Source: Paraspadella gotoi (lineage: Eukaryota > Chaetognatha). Taken from it: a DNA stretch of 64,000 nucleotides. Positions 35,816-47,517 of the stretch are shown one piece after another. The notes below the pieces were generated by a model. It searched no databases. It saw nothing but the letters and a program-made list of their open reading frames with translations, and was not told where the DNA came from. The position numbers were made by a program, and so were the translations under genes. The first letter of the stretch is position 1. The number at the start of each line of letters is the position of its first letter. The stretch lies in the NCBI GenBank assembly GCA_051294375.1, contig CM119271.1:7316073-7380072 (forward strand), in the 5' to 3' direction.

Positions 35816-36368
35816 AATAAAAAGGGAGAAAAAAAACCGAAATAATGATGGAAAGACAGAGACAGAGCACGGTGCCTGTGTGGAAAGGTGATCTGGAAAT
35901 GATGTCTCTCTCAGTATCGACTATCCTTAAGTGACGCTAATCTCCTTTTCTTGGTTCTGACGCCTTTTGTTCGTCTTTTCTCCTTTTCCTCCTCCTTTTT
36001 TTTCCTTATTTATATCATTTATTTACTTCTATTTTCTTCCTTCTAATTTCGTTCTTTACCTACACTTTCTTTGCCTCCTCCCTCGCTCGTCTCTTCATCA
36101 TTGCCTTCTCTCTTCCTCTAAGAGTCCTTCTCTCTCTCTCTCTCCCCTCTTCTCTCTCCCCCTCTCTAAAACGGGGAGAATTCTTTTATACACTATCTAC
36201 CCTTAATCTAGCTACTAAAATCAGACCTTCTGTTAAACCGTATCAAAAGATGATAAGCGCTGATCTAAAATGATTAACAATTATGTAAATGAGATTGAAG
36301 AACTCTCTCAGTCCTCCTCTTTGCTCCTCCTTTCCCTCCCCCCCTCTCCCCCCACTTTCCTCTCTCAT

Positions 36369-36557
36369 CCCCGTCCGTCTGTTGGCTCGTTGGCGGGCTT
36401 CTGGTAGAGATCTTGACGACCCCTTTCTCTTTCCCGATCCTGTAAAAACTTTCGCCGGGAATCGACCAGACGGTGAATTCCTTGGGGAGATACCCGCAGG
36501 ATCTCCTCGATGTCGATGACTCGTGTCCTTGGCCGCTTGGACCAGGACGGGTCGGCC
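36369..36557 (-). pseudogene. Damaged copy of Tob exon 2
   Basis: Counterpart of 41,268-41,455. It spans 189 nt against 188, with indels that shift the frame between recognisable pieces of the BTG domain. The acceptor (cag before 36,557) is kept. The donor, GGGTGAGA in copy B, reads GGATGAGA here, so the GT is lost. As written this exon could not be spliced normally. Confidence 0.85.
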
Positions 36558-37037
36558 CTGGGGGGGGTGGGGGGAGGAAGGGAGGTTGATTGATTGATTG
36601 ATTGTTATTTATTTATTGATTGATTTATTTAGATTTATTTATTGATTTATTTGTTAATTGAAGAATTGATTGCTTGTTAGATTGAGTCATACCATGAATA
36701 ATTGATATTAAATTGATTGGTTGAATTGGTTAACTTCTTAATGTTGCATTTTATGGATCATTTACTTATTGATTTTTTTTTTGCCAATCTAATGATTGAT
36801 TAATTTATTAATTAATTGATTGAACTCATGGATGATAGACCGATCTTTTCTTATTGTCGAATTGATTGATGGATCGATTTATTGCTATAAATCGTCCTCT
36901 CAAAAAAATTCAGCTCCTATTATATATGTATCACTACCATCCGGACCTTAAACCCCTAACTCCATAATCTCCATAATACTCTAAACCCAACTCCTCGAAT
37001 CTCTCCTGTACCCAAACCTCGAAAACCGATAACTCAC

Positions 37038-37235
37038 CCGACGTTTGGTGAGTGATCATCCGAAATGTGTTTCTGAGCCCTTCATGGCTGATCCGGGTAC
37101 CTATGTGCCGCTGAACTGAGCCTGAGCCCTTTCCTCGCATCCTCGCCGAAGAGGATCCTCTTTGTCGCGAGGTGTTGGTTTGTAGAGATAAGAGATTGAG
37201 GAAGTTGAGGGCTTGACTGATCTTCTAGTATGCAT
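37038..37235 (-). pseudogene. Damaged copy of Tob exon 1
   Basis: Counterpart of 41,966-42,156. It starts with ATGCAT at 37,235 but the next codons are shifted (MHTRRS instead of MHLEIQ), and it is 198 nt instead of 191. Pieces of SYLY, the arginine-rich segment and the HWYP region are scattered over frames. The donor GGTGAG-type site is still present after 37,038. Confidence 0.83.
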
Positions 37236-38939
37236 CGCGCGAATTGCTGGGTGTGTAGGAGTGGTGGGAAAGAATTTAATTGATGGAATTGACTGGGTTT
37301 GATGGAGTTCTGTACTATGGAGTGATTTGAATGACGGAAGATGTAAGCGACGGAAAGTGAAGAAAATGATGCGGTGACAGAATGATGGGATGACGAATGA
37401 AATACTGATGGAAGTGATGGTTGAATGATGCAATGATATCAATGAAGATATTTAAATTTTATTATAAAAAAATTGGAAATAGATTAGAAATTGTCATTAT
37501 TAAAAGTTCAGCATGGTTCATAGTTTAAAAATATCGAATAAAATACTACGAAGTCAGTTTAAAACCAAGTTGCAAACAGTTGCATCGCATGCTTTCAAAC
37601 ATTCATTCCTCCGCGTGCAACTTTGTTTTGGTTTTGCCCTTTTTGCTTCCTTTTTTTTTCATCTATTCATCATTTTTCTTGCTTTCTACCTCTCATTAGT
37701 TTGGCGAGAGTCCTAAGTTCGCGGCCATATTTCCAACAAATCCGCAAATAAAACTAAGAGACGCGCCGAAACTTGTTTATTATTCCTCATTTTTAACACA
37801 AAAAACAAGAAAAAAAGGTAAAACGTTGGAGCAGGAGGGAAACGGACTATATGTGGCTGAGTAAACGAATGAAAAGCAATACAAAAAGAAAAAGATGCAA
37901 AAAGTAACGAACTGGGAGCCGAAACAAAAAAAAACAGAGTATACATACGTATTGAAGAGTTAGAAAAATGGAAGATGAATTAGCCGTAGCAAGTCAACGT
38001 ATCTCGATTTTTTATAACTTTTTTTAATTAAAGGCATAAATTATTTTTTCCTTGCCAAAAGTTTCTTATCCTCCTTTCTCTCCTTTGCCCTCCGATATAC
38101 GAATTAATGTGAGAACTAGTGAAACATTTCATTATTATATATATATTTTTTTAATATATAATGACAGTTAAATGGACAGGCTGACAGAGGCCGTACCAAA
38201 AGCGTTTTAATTAGTCGCGTCTCCCACGCGACTGTGAAAAGAAAAGAAGGAAACAATTTCTATTTCTTTTGTTCGGCTTCGATAAGTCTTTGAACTGATA
38301 TTGGAGACAGAAGGAGGAAGAGAAGGAGGAGAAGGAGGAGGAGAGGAAGGAGGAAATATTGGAAAGTATGGAACGGGGTTACAGTTGATTTTCTTGTTTA
38401 AGGGTTCGCGCAGAGTTGTCACGCGGATAGAAGTGGATGCAATCGATCCCGCACGGATATATTTCCTTTTAAAATATTTTTCCTATTTTTATTTTTCTTT
38501 GAAATTCAAGACATGTTTTATCACACAAATGATATAAATCAATCGATCGATAATCGATAATGATATCGATAAAATCAATAAATCAATAAAAATAAATAAT
38601 AAAAAAATCAACCAACATTCAAATCAATCAATAACAGTCTTACTTTCAATCGTTCGTGAAAGATTTTCTTGAGAGGATAGTTGAGTAGCAATCGTAGAAA
38701 AATAATAAGAAAATAGAAGAAAACTGGGATCGCGACGAAAAAAATGTCGACAGAGAAAGAGAGAGTGAGAGTGAGACCGAAGAGGACAAGAGCGAGACGG
38801 CAGGTGTGTCAGCTCTTTGTTTGCGAGTTATTTTTTTTTCTTTTTGGAGGGAGGTGGGGCCGACCGCGCCGTCAGCCGACGAAAGTCTTGTGCGCGTCGG
38901 TTGGCCCGACGCTCAGTTACGCCGACATTTTATAATAAT

Positions 38940-38964
38940 NNNNNNNNNNNNNNNNNNNNNNNNN
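38940..38964. other. Assembly gap of exactly 25 N
   Basis: Sits precisely between tandem copies A and B. Confidence 0.95.
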
Positions 38965-39479
38965 AAAAAAAAGGATAGATAAAAAGGTTCACTGGATTGA
39001 AGAGCCAATTGAAGATAGGGGTGTGAAACCTGACGACCGACTGGGGGTAAGTTTTAATGGGCGTGGAACGGGTAAATGAGGGTGAATGAGATTGAGGTTT
39101 TGTCGTATCAGCGGTCGGCAGGTGGCGGTTAGGACGCCTGTCCAGCGACATTTAGATGCCGTTCGCTTGGTGACTAACACTTTAGGGGTTTTAAAAATCG
39201 GGGGCAAAGTCTGATGTCTCCTTGCGTCGTGATTTCATCCAAAAAAAGGACCAAAAATTTCCATTTAAAAATTACTTCAATGATATGAAATTAAACAAAT
39301 CAGCGAAAATTAAAATTGTGTGTACAATAAAATGAATATTATGAATGTAAGAAAGTCAAAAGAAAAAAATTCGGTTGTTCATTTTTTTTTCTTTTTCCTA
39401 TTTTTTTTCTTTTCATGGATTTGTGATTTTTGTTCTCTTCTTTTTCTCATTTTTCTTAATTCTTCACACCCACTACTCG

Positions 39480-39532
39480 GATAGTCTTTCTCTCCTTCCC
39501 CTCTCCTCCTCTCTCTTCCTTCTTCTCTCTCT

Positions 39533-39569
<37 letters not shown>

Positions 39570-39600
39570 CTCTCTCTCTCTTCTTCTCTCTCTTGAGCTC
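39480..39600. repeat. (CT)n array
   Basis: Interrupted CT repeat, equivalent to 34,650-34,760 in copy A. Confidence 0.8.
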
Positions 39601-39919
39601 AGTCACTGTTAAGCGTTTCAAGTCGCAGCCTGTAATCCCAGCCAATTCCCCTGTGAAGTGTTACAGGATTGACGACGACGACGACGATGACGACGATGAC
39701 AGAGACGAAAATAGAATTGTCGATAAGAACAATAACGATGGGAATGGCTGGGAAAGGAGTGAACCTGTCGGGAAGCCGTGACGACATTGACTAGGTGGTG
39801 ACCGTCAATACGAATGAAAATGACAAAAGTAACTGATTTAGTTTTGACAGCGATGATGACAGTCACGAAAACCGATAGATAAGAGTCAACTGTGTTGATA
39901 GTTGATACATATGATTAAA

Positions 39920-40320
39920 TCTACAACGAAGATGACGACGACGACGACGACGAGGACGACGACGACGACGATGGTGATTGCAGCGACGAAGGAGACGTTG
40001 AAGACACTAAATCGGTCCGGCAATCGAAAGGACGATAACAGTCGAGAAACAAGATGGCGACGACGACGACGAAGATGANNNNNNNNNNNNNNNNNNNNNN
40101 NNNNNNNNNNNNNNNNNNNNNNAAAGACGACGATGACAAAGAAATGAAGACAAATAGGATGACGAAGACGAAGGCGACGACGACGAAGAGGATGAAAAAA
40201 AGAGACGAAGACGAAGTGGACAACGAAGAAGAAGACAAAGACGCCAACGACGATGAAAACGACGACAAAGACGATGAAGACGACGACGACGACGAAAGCG
40301 ACGACTCCTTTGGTAGCAAT
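39920..40320. repeat. (GAC)n / GAA-GAC-rich tract with 44-N gap
   Basis: Imperfect trinucleotide repeat interrupted by Ns at 40,079-40,122. Apparent Asp/Lys/Glu-rich frames here are simple-sequence artefacts. Confidence 0.7.
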
Positions 40321-40426
40321 GATAACATCAGTGTTCGACTTTAGAAACGACTCTTGATTTCCATGTCAAAGCCACAGAGGCGCCAAGGAAAAAAGTCGGA
40401 GGGAGAGAGAGAGAGAGAGAGAGAGA

Positions 40427-40693
40427 NNNNNNNNNNNNNNNNNNNNNNNNNNNNNNNNNNNNNNNNNNNNNNNNNNNNNNNNNNNNNNNNNNNNNNNNNN
40501 NNNNNNNNNNNNNNNNNNNNNNNNNNNNNNNNNNNNNNNNNNNNNNNNNNNNNNNNNNNNNNNNNNNNNNNNNNNNNNNNNNNNNNNNNNNNNNNNNNNN
40601 NNNNNNNNNNNNNNNNNNNNNNNNNNNNNNNNNNNNNNNNNNNNNNNNNNNNNNNNNNNNNNNNNNNNNNNNNNNNNNNNNNNNNNNNNNNNN
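40427..40693. other. Assembly gap (267 N) inside a (GA)n array
   Basis: GA repeats flank both sides, so the gap is an unresolved microsatellite. Confidence 0.95.
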
Positions 40694-41267
40694 GAGAGAG
40701 AGAGAGAGAGAGAATAAAAAGGGAGAAAAAACCGAAATTAATGATGGAAAGACAGAGACAGAGACGGTGCCTGTGTGGAAAAGGCTGATTGGAAATGATT
40801 GTCTTCTCTCAGTACGACTATCCTTAAGTGACGTATCTCCCTTTTCTTGGTTCTGACGCCTTTTGTTCGTCTTTCCTCCTTTTCTCTCCTTTTTTTCTTA
40901 TTTATATATTTATTTATTCTATTTTTTCTTCCTTCTAATTTGGTTTCTTTTACCCTACACTTTCTTTGCCTCCTCCCTCGCTCGTCTCTTGCATCATTGC
41001 CTTCTCTCTCCTCTGAGAGTCTTCTCTTTCTCTCTCTCTCCCTCTCTATCTCTCTCCCTCTCTCTCTCACCCTCTCTAACAAAGGGAATCTTATACACTA
41101 TCTACCTTATCTTAGCTACTAAAATAAGACTTCTGTTAAAACCGTATCAAAAGATATGAGCGATGATCTAAAATGATATACAATATGTAAATGAGATTGA
41201 AGAACTCTCTCACTCCCTCCTCTTGCTCCCCTTCCCTCCCCCCCTCTCCCCCCCATCCCTCTCTCAC

Positions 41268-41455
41268 CCCGTCCGTTCTGTTGGCTCGTGGGCGGCTTGT
41301 CCGTGTAGAGGATCTTGACGACCCCCTTCTCCCCGATCCTGTAAGAAACTTCGCCGGGATCGACCCAGACGGTGAGATCCTTGGGGAGATACCCGAGGAT
41401 CTCCTCGATGTCGAGACCGGTGTCCTTGGCCGCTTGGACCAGGACCGGGTCGGCC
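41268..41455 (-). CDS. Tob: Tob, exon 2 (second half of the BTG domain)
   Basis: Encodes residues 64-127 of the spliced protein, beginning ADPVLVQAAKDTGLDIEE and containing BTG box B, LPKDLTVWVDPGEVSYRIGE (87-106). The tryptophan at residue 94 aligns with human TOB1 Trp93, known to contact the CAF1 (CNOT7/8) deadenylase, so binding is probably conserved. The acceptor is a C-run plus cag before 41,455. The donor is CGGG|gtgaga after 41,268. It enters in phase 2 and leaves in phase 1, giving GG|G with exon 1 and G|CG with exon 3. The 188 nt are free of stops. The next exon on this strand is 24.8 kb away in the window, a distance inflated by duplicated blocks. Confidence 0.95.
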
Positions 41456-41965
41456 CTGGGGGGGGGCGGCGGGGGGGAGAAAGGGAGGTTGATTGATTGA
41501 TTGATTGAATGATTGATTTATGAATTTATTAATTTATTGATTTATTGATTTATTTGTTAATTGAAGAATTGATTGCTTGTTAGATTGAGTCCTCCATGAA
41601 ATAGATTGAATTAAAATTTGATTGGTTGATTGGTTAATTCTTATGTTTCATTTATGGATCATTTTACTTAATTGATTTATTTTTTTGCCAATTAATTGAT
41701 TGATTAATTTATTAATTAATTGATTGACTCATGGATTGATAGACCGATCTTTTTCATTGTTTGATTGATTGATGGATCGATTAATTGCTATTAATCGTCC
41801 TCTCAAAAAAATTCAGCCCATTGAAATTAATCACTACCCACCGGACCTAACCCCTAACCCCTAACCCCTAACCCCAAATCCCAAACCCCTCACCCCTAAC
41901 CACTAACCACTATCCCCAAACCCCAAACCCCTAACCCCAAACCCTCCAAAACAGATAAGCCTCAC
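41456..41965 (-). other. Tob: Tob intron 1
   Basis: 510 bp with donor GG|gtgagg at 41,965 and acceptor cag at 41,456. It contains a (TTGA/TTAA)n zone at about 41,488-41,800 and a telomere-like repeat at about 41,848-41,945 just inside the donor. Confidence 0.9.
41848..41945. repeat. Telomere-like CCCCTAA repeat within Tob intron 1
   Basis: Starts with about four units of cccctaa, then degenerates into cccaaac and ccactaa variants. The equivalent region of copy A (about 36,940-37,030) has only scattered aaaccc words, not a clean array. Confidence 0.8.
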
Positions 41966-42156
41966 CCGACGTTGGTGATGGTGATCATCCGAAAGGCTGA
42001 GCCCTTCATGGGCTGATCCGGGTACCAGTGGCCGCTGAACTTGAGCCTGAGCCCTTTCTCGCATTCCTCGCCGAAGAGGTTGACCCGTCGACGAGGGAGT
42101 TGGTTGTAGAGATAAGAGATGAGGAAGTTGAGGGCGACTTGAATCTCCAGATGCAT
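41966..42156 (-). CDS. Tob: Tob antiproliferative protein, exon 1 (start of the BTG domain)
   Basis: Begins [20 protein letters not shown], essentially the start of animal Tob, continues [10 protein letters not shown] (21-30, the basic NLS-like segment) and [20 protein letters not shown] (36-55, BTG box A). Start choice: the open frame extends 80 codons upstream, but homology begins exactly at the ATG at 42,156 and the upstream residues do not resemble Tob; they are 5' UTR. The donor GG|gtgagg follows 41,966 in phase 2. The BTG domain binds the CCR4-NOT nuclease subunit, and the protein works in cytoplasm and nucleus. The 5' UTR and promoter must lie to the right of 42,156. No TATA box is evident, and upstream DNA is AT-rich to about 43,550, then GC-richer. 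Confidence 0.96.
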
Positions 42157-43559
42157 CGTCGCGATTGGCTGGGTTGGGAGGGAGTGGTGGAAAGGATTTA
42201 ATTGATGGAATTGACGGGTTGATGGAGTTCTATGGAATGACGGAGTGATAAAATGATGGGAGCAACGGAATGAAAGAATGATGGAGTGATGGTTGAATGA
42301 TTCAACGATATCAATGAAGATATATTTAAATTTTAATTTATGAAAAATTGGAAATAGATTAGAAATTGTCATGATTAAATATTCAGCATGGTTCAATAGT
42401 TTAAAATATCGAATAAAATACTACGAAGTCAGTTTTTAAACCCAAGTTGCAACAGTTGGCAATCGCATCGCTTCAAACATCATTCCCGCGTGCAACTTTT
42501 TTTGGTTTTGCCCTTTTTTGCTTCCTTTTTTTTCATGCTATTTTTTTTTCTTGTGTTGCGTTTTTAGTTTGGCGAGAGGTCCTAAGTTCGCGGCCATATT
42601 TTCCAAAAATAGAAATAAAAAATCGAGCGCCGAAACTTGTTTATTTAATTCGCTCCCATTTTGGCAAAACAAAACAAAAACAAGAAAAAAAAGGGTAAAA
42701 ACGTTGCGGAGCAGGAGGAAAGGATCAGGGCGAGAAAACGAATGATAACGCAATACAAAAAGAAAACAAAGATGGCAAAAAGTAACGAAACTGGGAGCCG
42801 AAACAAAAAAAAACCAGAGATATACATATAACCGTTTGAAAGGTAGAAAAAATGGAAGATGAATTTAGCGTGCAACAAGTCAAGTAGTTTTATAACTTTT
42901 TTTTTTTTATTAAAGCATAAATTATTTTTCTTGCCAAAGTTTCTAATCCTCCTTTTCCTCCTTTGCCTCCGATAACGAATAATTGAGACAGTGAAACATT
43001 TTCATTATTATATAATTATATTTTTAATATATAATTGACAGTTAAATGGACAGACTGACAGACCGACCGAAAAGCGTTTTATTGAGTCGCGTCTCCACGC
43101 GACTGTGAAAAGAAAGAAGGAAACATATTTCTATTTTCTTTTGTTCGGCTTCGATGAATCTTTGAACTGATATTGGAAGAAGAAGGAGGAAGAGAAGGAG
43201 GAGGAGGAGGAGGAGGAAATATTGGAAAGTATGGAACGGGGTTAAGTTGTTGTTTTGTTTAGGGTTCGCGCAGAGTTGGTCACGCGCGATAGGAAGTGGA
43301 TGCTAATTCGACCCGCAACGGATATATTTCCTTTTAAAATATTTTTCCTATTTTTATTTTTCTTGAAATATAAGACAATGTTTTATCACACAAATGATAA
43401 TCAAATCAATCGATCGATAATCGATAATCGATCGATAAATCAACCAACATTCAAAATCAATCAATAACAATCTTACTTTCAATCGTTCGTGAAAGATTTT
43501 CTTCGAGAGGAATAGTTGAGTAGCAAATCGTAGAAAAATATAAGAAAAATAGAAAAAAC

Positions 43560-44060
43560 TGGGAATCGCGACGAAAAAAATGTCGACAGAGAAAGAGAGA
43601 GTGAGAGTGAGACGCGAAGGAGGACAGAGAGCGAGACGCGAGGTCTGTTCAGCTCTTTGGTGGGCGAGTTATTTTTTTTCTTTTTGGGAGGGGAGGTGGG
43701 GCCGACGCCGCCGTCAGCCGACGAAAGTCTTGCGCGCGTCGGTTGGCCGACGCTCAAAATTTACGCCGACATTTTATCGGCGGCTGGAGGCGTCGATGGG
43801 AGTTTCCGGTGTTTTTCTCGGCATCGAGGAAATTCGCGGCATCGCAGTGGCGCGGCATCGCGGCATCTTGGTACGATACTTCGTAGATGAGATTGTTGAG
43901 CTTCGATTTTCGCCGTCTTTTTTTTTCGCTCAGTTTATTTTTTTGTTTCTCTCCCTTTTTTTTTATCTTCGGGACGAAGAGGCGCCTTTTGTTCTTTTTT
44001 TATTCCTCCTAGACCGACGAAATGGCGCGCGGGACCTCTGGTGGAAGAAAAAAAATGGGT
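43560..44060 (-). promoter_or_regulatory. GC-richer region, possible upstream or promoter DNA of Tob
   Basis: About 1.4-1.9 kb upstream of the Tob start in gene orientation, with CGCC/GCCGAC words, CGGCATCG repeats at about 43,818-43,870 and tttatcggcggctgg near 43,774. The CpG-rich composition contrasts with AT-rich neighbours. This is composition only; I see no core promoter motif that fixes a start site. Confidence 0.2.
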
Positions 44061-44289
44061 AAAAAAGTTATTGAAGAAATAAAATCACCGTAATTACGAT
44101 AATATTTTCGTTATTGTTTTAGGAGAAGAAGACAGAAATTTTTTGAGGGAAGTTTGTAAAAAAATAAGGAAGAAAGGATTTTTATGAATTTTATTTTTTA
44201 TTTTTTAAAAACTTAAAATAACATGCAATCAGCTACGTAAGACAATAATTGGCGTAATTGAGAAAAATGGTATAAAAAAAAACGAAAAT

Positions 44290-44380
44290 AATATAAAAGG
44301 AAATAAAATGACGCATTTTGACGTAAAATGACAAAAAAATGATGTAAAATGACTTGAGATGACGAAAGATTGTCAACGTG
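44290..44380. repeat. Imperfect aaaatgac repeat
   Basis: Short repeated units such as gtaaaatgac and gatgtaaaatgac over about 90 bp. Confidence 0.5.
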
Positions 44381-44459
44381 ACATAAGTTTTTAGATAAAG
44401 TTTAAAAGGGACAGTAAAATAAATTTCCTAGAGTGAAGTAGACTGACGAAGTAAATGAG

Positions 44460-45900
44460 ATAGATTAACGAAAAGAGAAGAAAATGGGAAATGGGAAAGA
44501 AGGCAGAGAAAGGTAAAGAGAGGAAAAAAGAGAAAAAAGAAAAAAGAGAAAAAAGAGAGAGAGTCGAAAATTTAAGGAACCCAAAAAGTAATCGATTGTT
44601 TTGAAAAAACAAACGAATTTAAGGGGAAGAAGAGAAGGAGAAATCGAAGAGAGAAAAATATTTGAAAAAGTCAAAACATTAAGGGGAGACGATAAAAGAA
44701 AATTAAAAATGAAAAAAAAAATAAGACGAACGAGTTCGAATGATGTATGATTGAGATGATGAATGATATGATGATTTTGATGATGATGATTGATGATGAT
44801 GATGATGATTGATTGATTGATGTATGAATGATTGATTTGCATGATGATCCGACGACGACGAGCGACCCGCGAAAAAACGACCGATTGCAGTTTGAAAGTT
44901 ATAACCGTCGGAAGAAATTGCCAGTTAATATTACAGGACAAACCCGATTTGTTGTGATGACCTTCGACACAACAACTATCACAACAACGACGACAACGAC
45001 CAAAACGAATTATCATTTCTTGTCGACAGACAATAAGTCCCGCGACTTGACCACAATCCTTTTGGCGTACTCAGCTCAAGGGGGAAAGGGGAAGCGGAAA
45101 AGTAATAGAGAAAAAAAAAATTTAGCTGAGGAAAAAAAGAGAAGAGTTAAGACCCGAAATGAATCTCACCAAAATACTAGAAATTTAAAAAAAAAAACTA
45201 TTATCGAGACTTAAAAAGGTTTAGGTAAAGACATCCTAAAAGTCTTTCCGGGCGTCAATTACGTCCTTGCTACGTCGTAAACCCGTCATCGCGATGCGGG
45301 CGCCAAACTAACGAAATTCGCGGAAAAAAAAATAGCAAAAATAAGAACAAGAGATAAAAATTGAATCGATACATCTGCATTTTTTAAAAAAAAATCTTTA
45401 CTTTTTATTGTTTTTGTTTTTAATTTTTTAAGGTAAAGTAAATTTCAATAAAGCACGAATTTATCTTAGACCAATCTAAGAGCTTTAATTCAAACTTCAT
45501 GATTATATCGTAATCTTATCGGTCAGTCATAATAAGCGAATAAACATAAAAGTAAAAAAAAGAATCGACGCGACAAACCAAAAACCCGTCGCGTATCAAT
45601 TTTGGAACGATCGAGTTAGGAAAATTAAGAAGCTGCGGTTCTAAAGAAATCTCGCCGGAGTATTTACGGCAAGCTTAACACGCTTTGACGCTTTAGCGAT
45701 ATCTCCGGAATGTTAATTAATTATTATTATTATTAAATCGACGAAAGCGAGAGATTAGGCGCGATTTAGAAATGGTTGTCAGACACACTTTTTTAAACAA
45801 TTTGTCCTTTTTCATATGTAAGGCCGACGTACACGCGTGTCTGTATTTCGATGTTCGCTCGACTTTATTTTCTGAGCAAAAATTGGCGTCTTCATTTTTG
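44460..45900. other. Unique DNA with (GAT)n, no supported gene
   Basis: Purine-rich at 44,460-44,570, (GAT)n at about 44,745-44,850, otherwise AT-rich. Open frames are low complexity or unsupported. Confidence 0.45.
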
Positions 45901-45968
45901 TTTTTTCGGCTAAAAGACTATTGGTCGGACAGTTAATCGAATGAGGCGGATTTTATATTGGACGAACG

Positions 45969-46029
45969 AGAGAGAGAGAAGAAGAGAGGAGAGAGATGAG
46001 AGAGAGAGAGAGAGAGAGAGAAGAGAGAG

Positions 46030-46068
<39 letters not shown>

Positions 46069-46101
46069 GGAGAGAGAGAGAGAGAGCAGAGAGAGAGAGA
46101 C
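45969..46101. repeat. (GA)n microsatellite
   Basis: Interrupted GA array of about 130 bp. Confidence 0.9.
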
Positions 46102-46869
46102 GTTGAAAATTTGAAAACCCGCGAACACAATAACAAACGAAAATAAAAAAATATTTCTCCAATTTTCCCGTTTCAAAAACAAGATTACAATCCCAAAAGA
46201 ACCAAAACGAAAAAAAAACAGCAAAAGGAAGAAATTGTTTTGGTATGAAACCCGCCACAAATAAGAAAGAGATCCAAGAAATATTGCCTCTTAAAAAACT
46301 TCGCAACAAAAACATGCGTGGATACACTCACACAATAGAAAAATGAGGGGGAGAGACGGAGAGATGTTTACTCACCGCTCGACCTTCAATCCAAAAAACT
46401 CTGCTTTATAAACCATCAAACGGTTAACAAAGAATAACATTTTTTTTTGACAGCAGTAGTTTTAAATCTGGATCTTACAAATTGCTGTAATGTAATTTTT
46501 ATGGCGGTCACAGTCTCACTTAATTTCGTATGTAAATCTTAATCTTAATCTTGCTTTCAGCTTTCAGTAGAGTTATTCTTTACAACCTAAATAGACTACT
46601 TGAAGTTATACTAAACATTTCCATTGCATACCCCTTTTAAAACCATATTATTAGTAAATTTTACTATCCATAAAAAAAGTACGTACTTATTTTTCCTTTG
46701 CGCCAAGCCAGCTTAAAACACGAATGAAGCGGTTAATACCAATTTTATGTCAATTTAAAGGCAAATTATTATAATGAACGGATCATCTTGAAAAAAAAAA
46801 GAAATGAAAAAAAAATCTATATTTTCTTTCTTTTTTCAATTTCCGGTTTTCGGTTTTGCAAAAAAAAAA
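46102..46869. other. Unique AT-rich DNA
   Basis: No gene, repeat or clear signal recognised. Confidence 0.4.
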
Positions 46870-47259
46870 NNNNNNNNNNNNNNNNNNNNNNNNNNNNNNN
46901 NNNNNNNNNNNNNNNNNNNNNNNNNNNNNNNNNNNNNNNNNNNNNNNNNNNNNNNNNNNNNNNNNNNNNNNNNNNNNNNNNNNNNNNNNNNNNNNNNNNN
47001 NNNNNNNNNNNNNNNNNNNNNNNNNNNNNNNNNNNNNNNNNNNNNNNNNNNNNNNNNNNNNNNNNNNNNNNNNNNNNNNNNNNNNNNNNNNNNNNNNNNN
47101 NNNNNNNNNNNNNNNNNNNNNNNNNNNNNNNNNNNNNNNNNNNNNNNNNNNNNNNNNNNNNNNNNNNNNNNNNNNNNNNNNNNNNNNNNNNNNNNNNNNN
47201 NNNNNNNNNNNNNNNNNNNNNNNNNNNNNNNNNNNNNNNNNNNNNNNNNNNNNNNNNNN
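46870..47259. other. Assembly gap (390 N)
   Basis: Run of undetermined bases after an A-rich homopolymer. Confidence 0.95.
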
Positions 47260-47408
47260 TGAGGTGGTGTCGTGGTGGTTGGTAGTGGGAGCGACAATTT
47301 CTGTCCAAAGGGGAAGAGGAAAGATCGAGAGGGCGCTGCGAACGAGAAATCCACCATTTTGTATTTTTACTTTTTGACCCGTACAGTTTGGTGTCTCTCT
47401 TTCTCTCT

Positions 47409-47409
47409 C

Positions 47410-47457
<48 letters not shown>

Positions 47458-47469
47458 AAGAGAGAGAGA

Positions 47470-47517
<48 letters not shown>
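47409..47517. repeat. (GA)n array running into a gap
   Basis: GA repeats immediately left of the 918-N gap; another GA-rich stretch resumes on the right at 48,440. Confidence 0.9.

Larger units (their letters stand above)
34127..38939 (-). repeat. Tandem duplication copy A (carries broken Tob exons 1-2)
   Basis: Direct repeat of 38,965-43,770, starting at the shared words gataaaaaggttcactgg and gaagagccaattgaag and ending near acgccgacattttat. Copies differ by many small indels. It contains (CT)n at 34,690-34,760, GA arrays at 35,500-35,575 and 35,723-35,815, a (TTGA)n zone at 36,586-36,900, and damaged versions of Tob exons 1 and 2 on the minus strand. Confidence 0.93.
38965..43770 (-). repeat. 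Tandem duplication copy B (carries intact Tob exons 1-2)
   Basis: Second copy of the 4.8 kb unit. It is homologous to copy A from aggttcactggattgaag to cgccgacattttat near 43,770, after which the sequence is unique. It includes two internal gaps (40,079-40,122 and 40,427-40,693). Tob exons here are uninterrupted. Confidence 0.93.

Noticed and set aside
36934-37442. Minus-strand frames of 68 and 113 codons
   Set aside because: Out-of-frame readings of the damaged Tob exon 1 copy, treated as a pseudogene fragment.
34127-43770. LTR retrotransposon (two long direct repeats)
   Set aside because: The repeats abut each other with only a 25-N gap, contain host exons, and have no primer-binding site, polypurine tract or pol domain.
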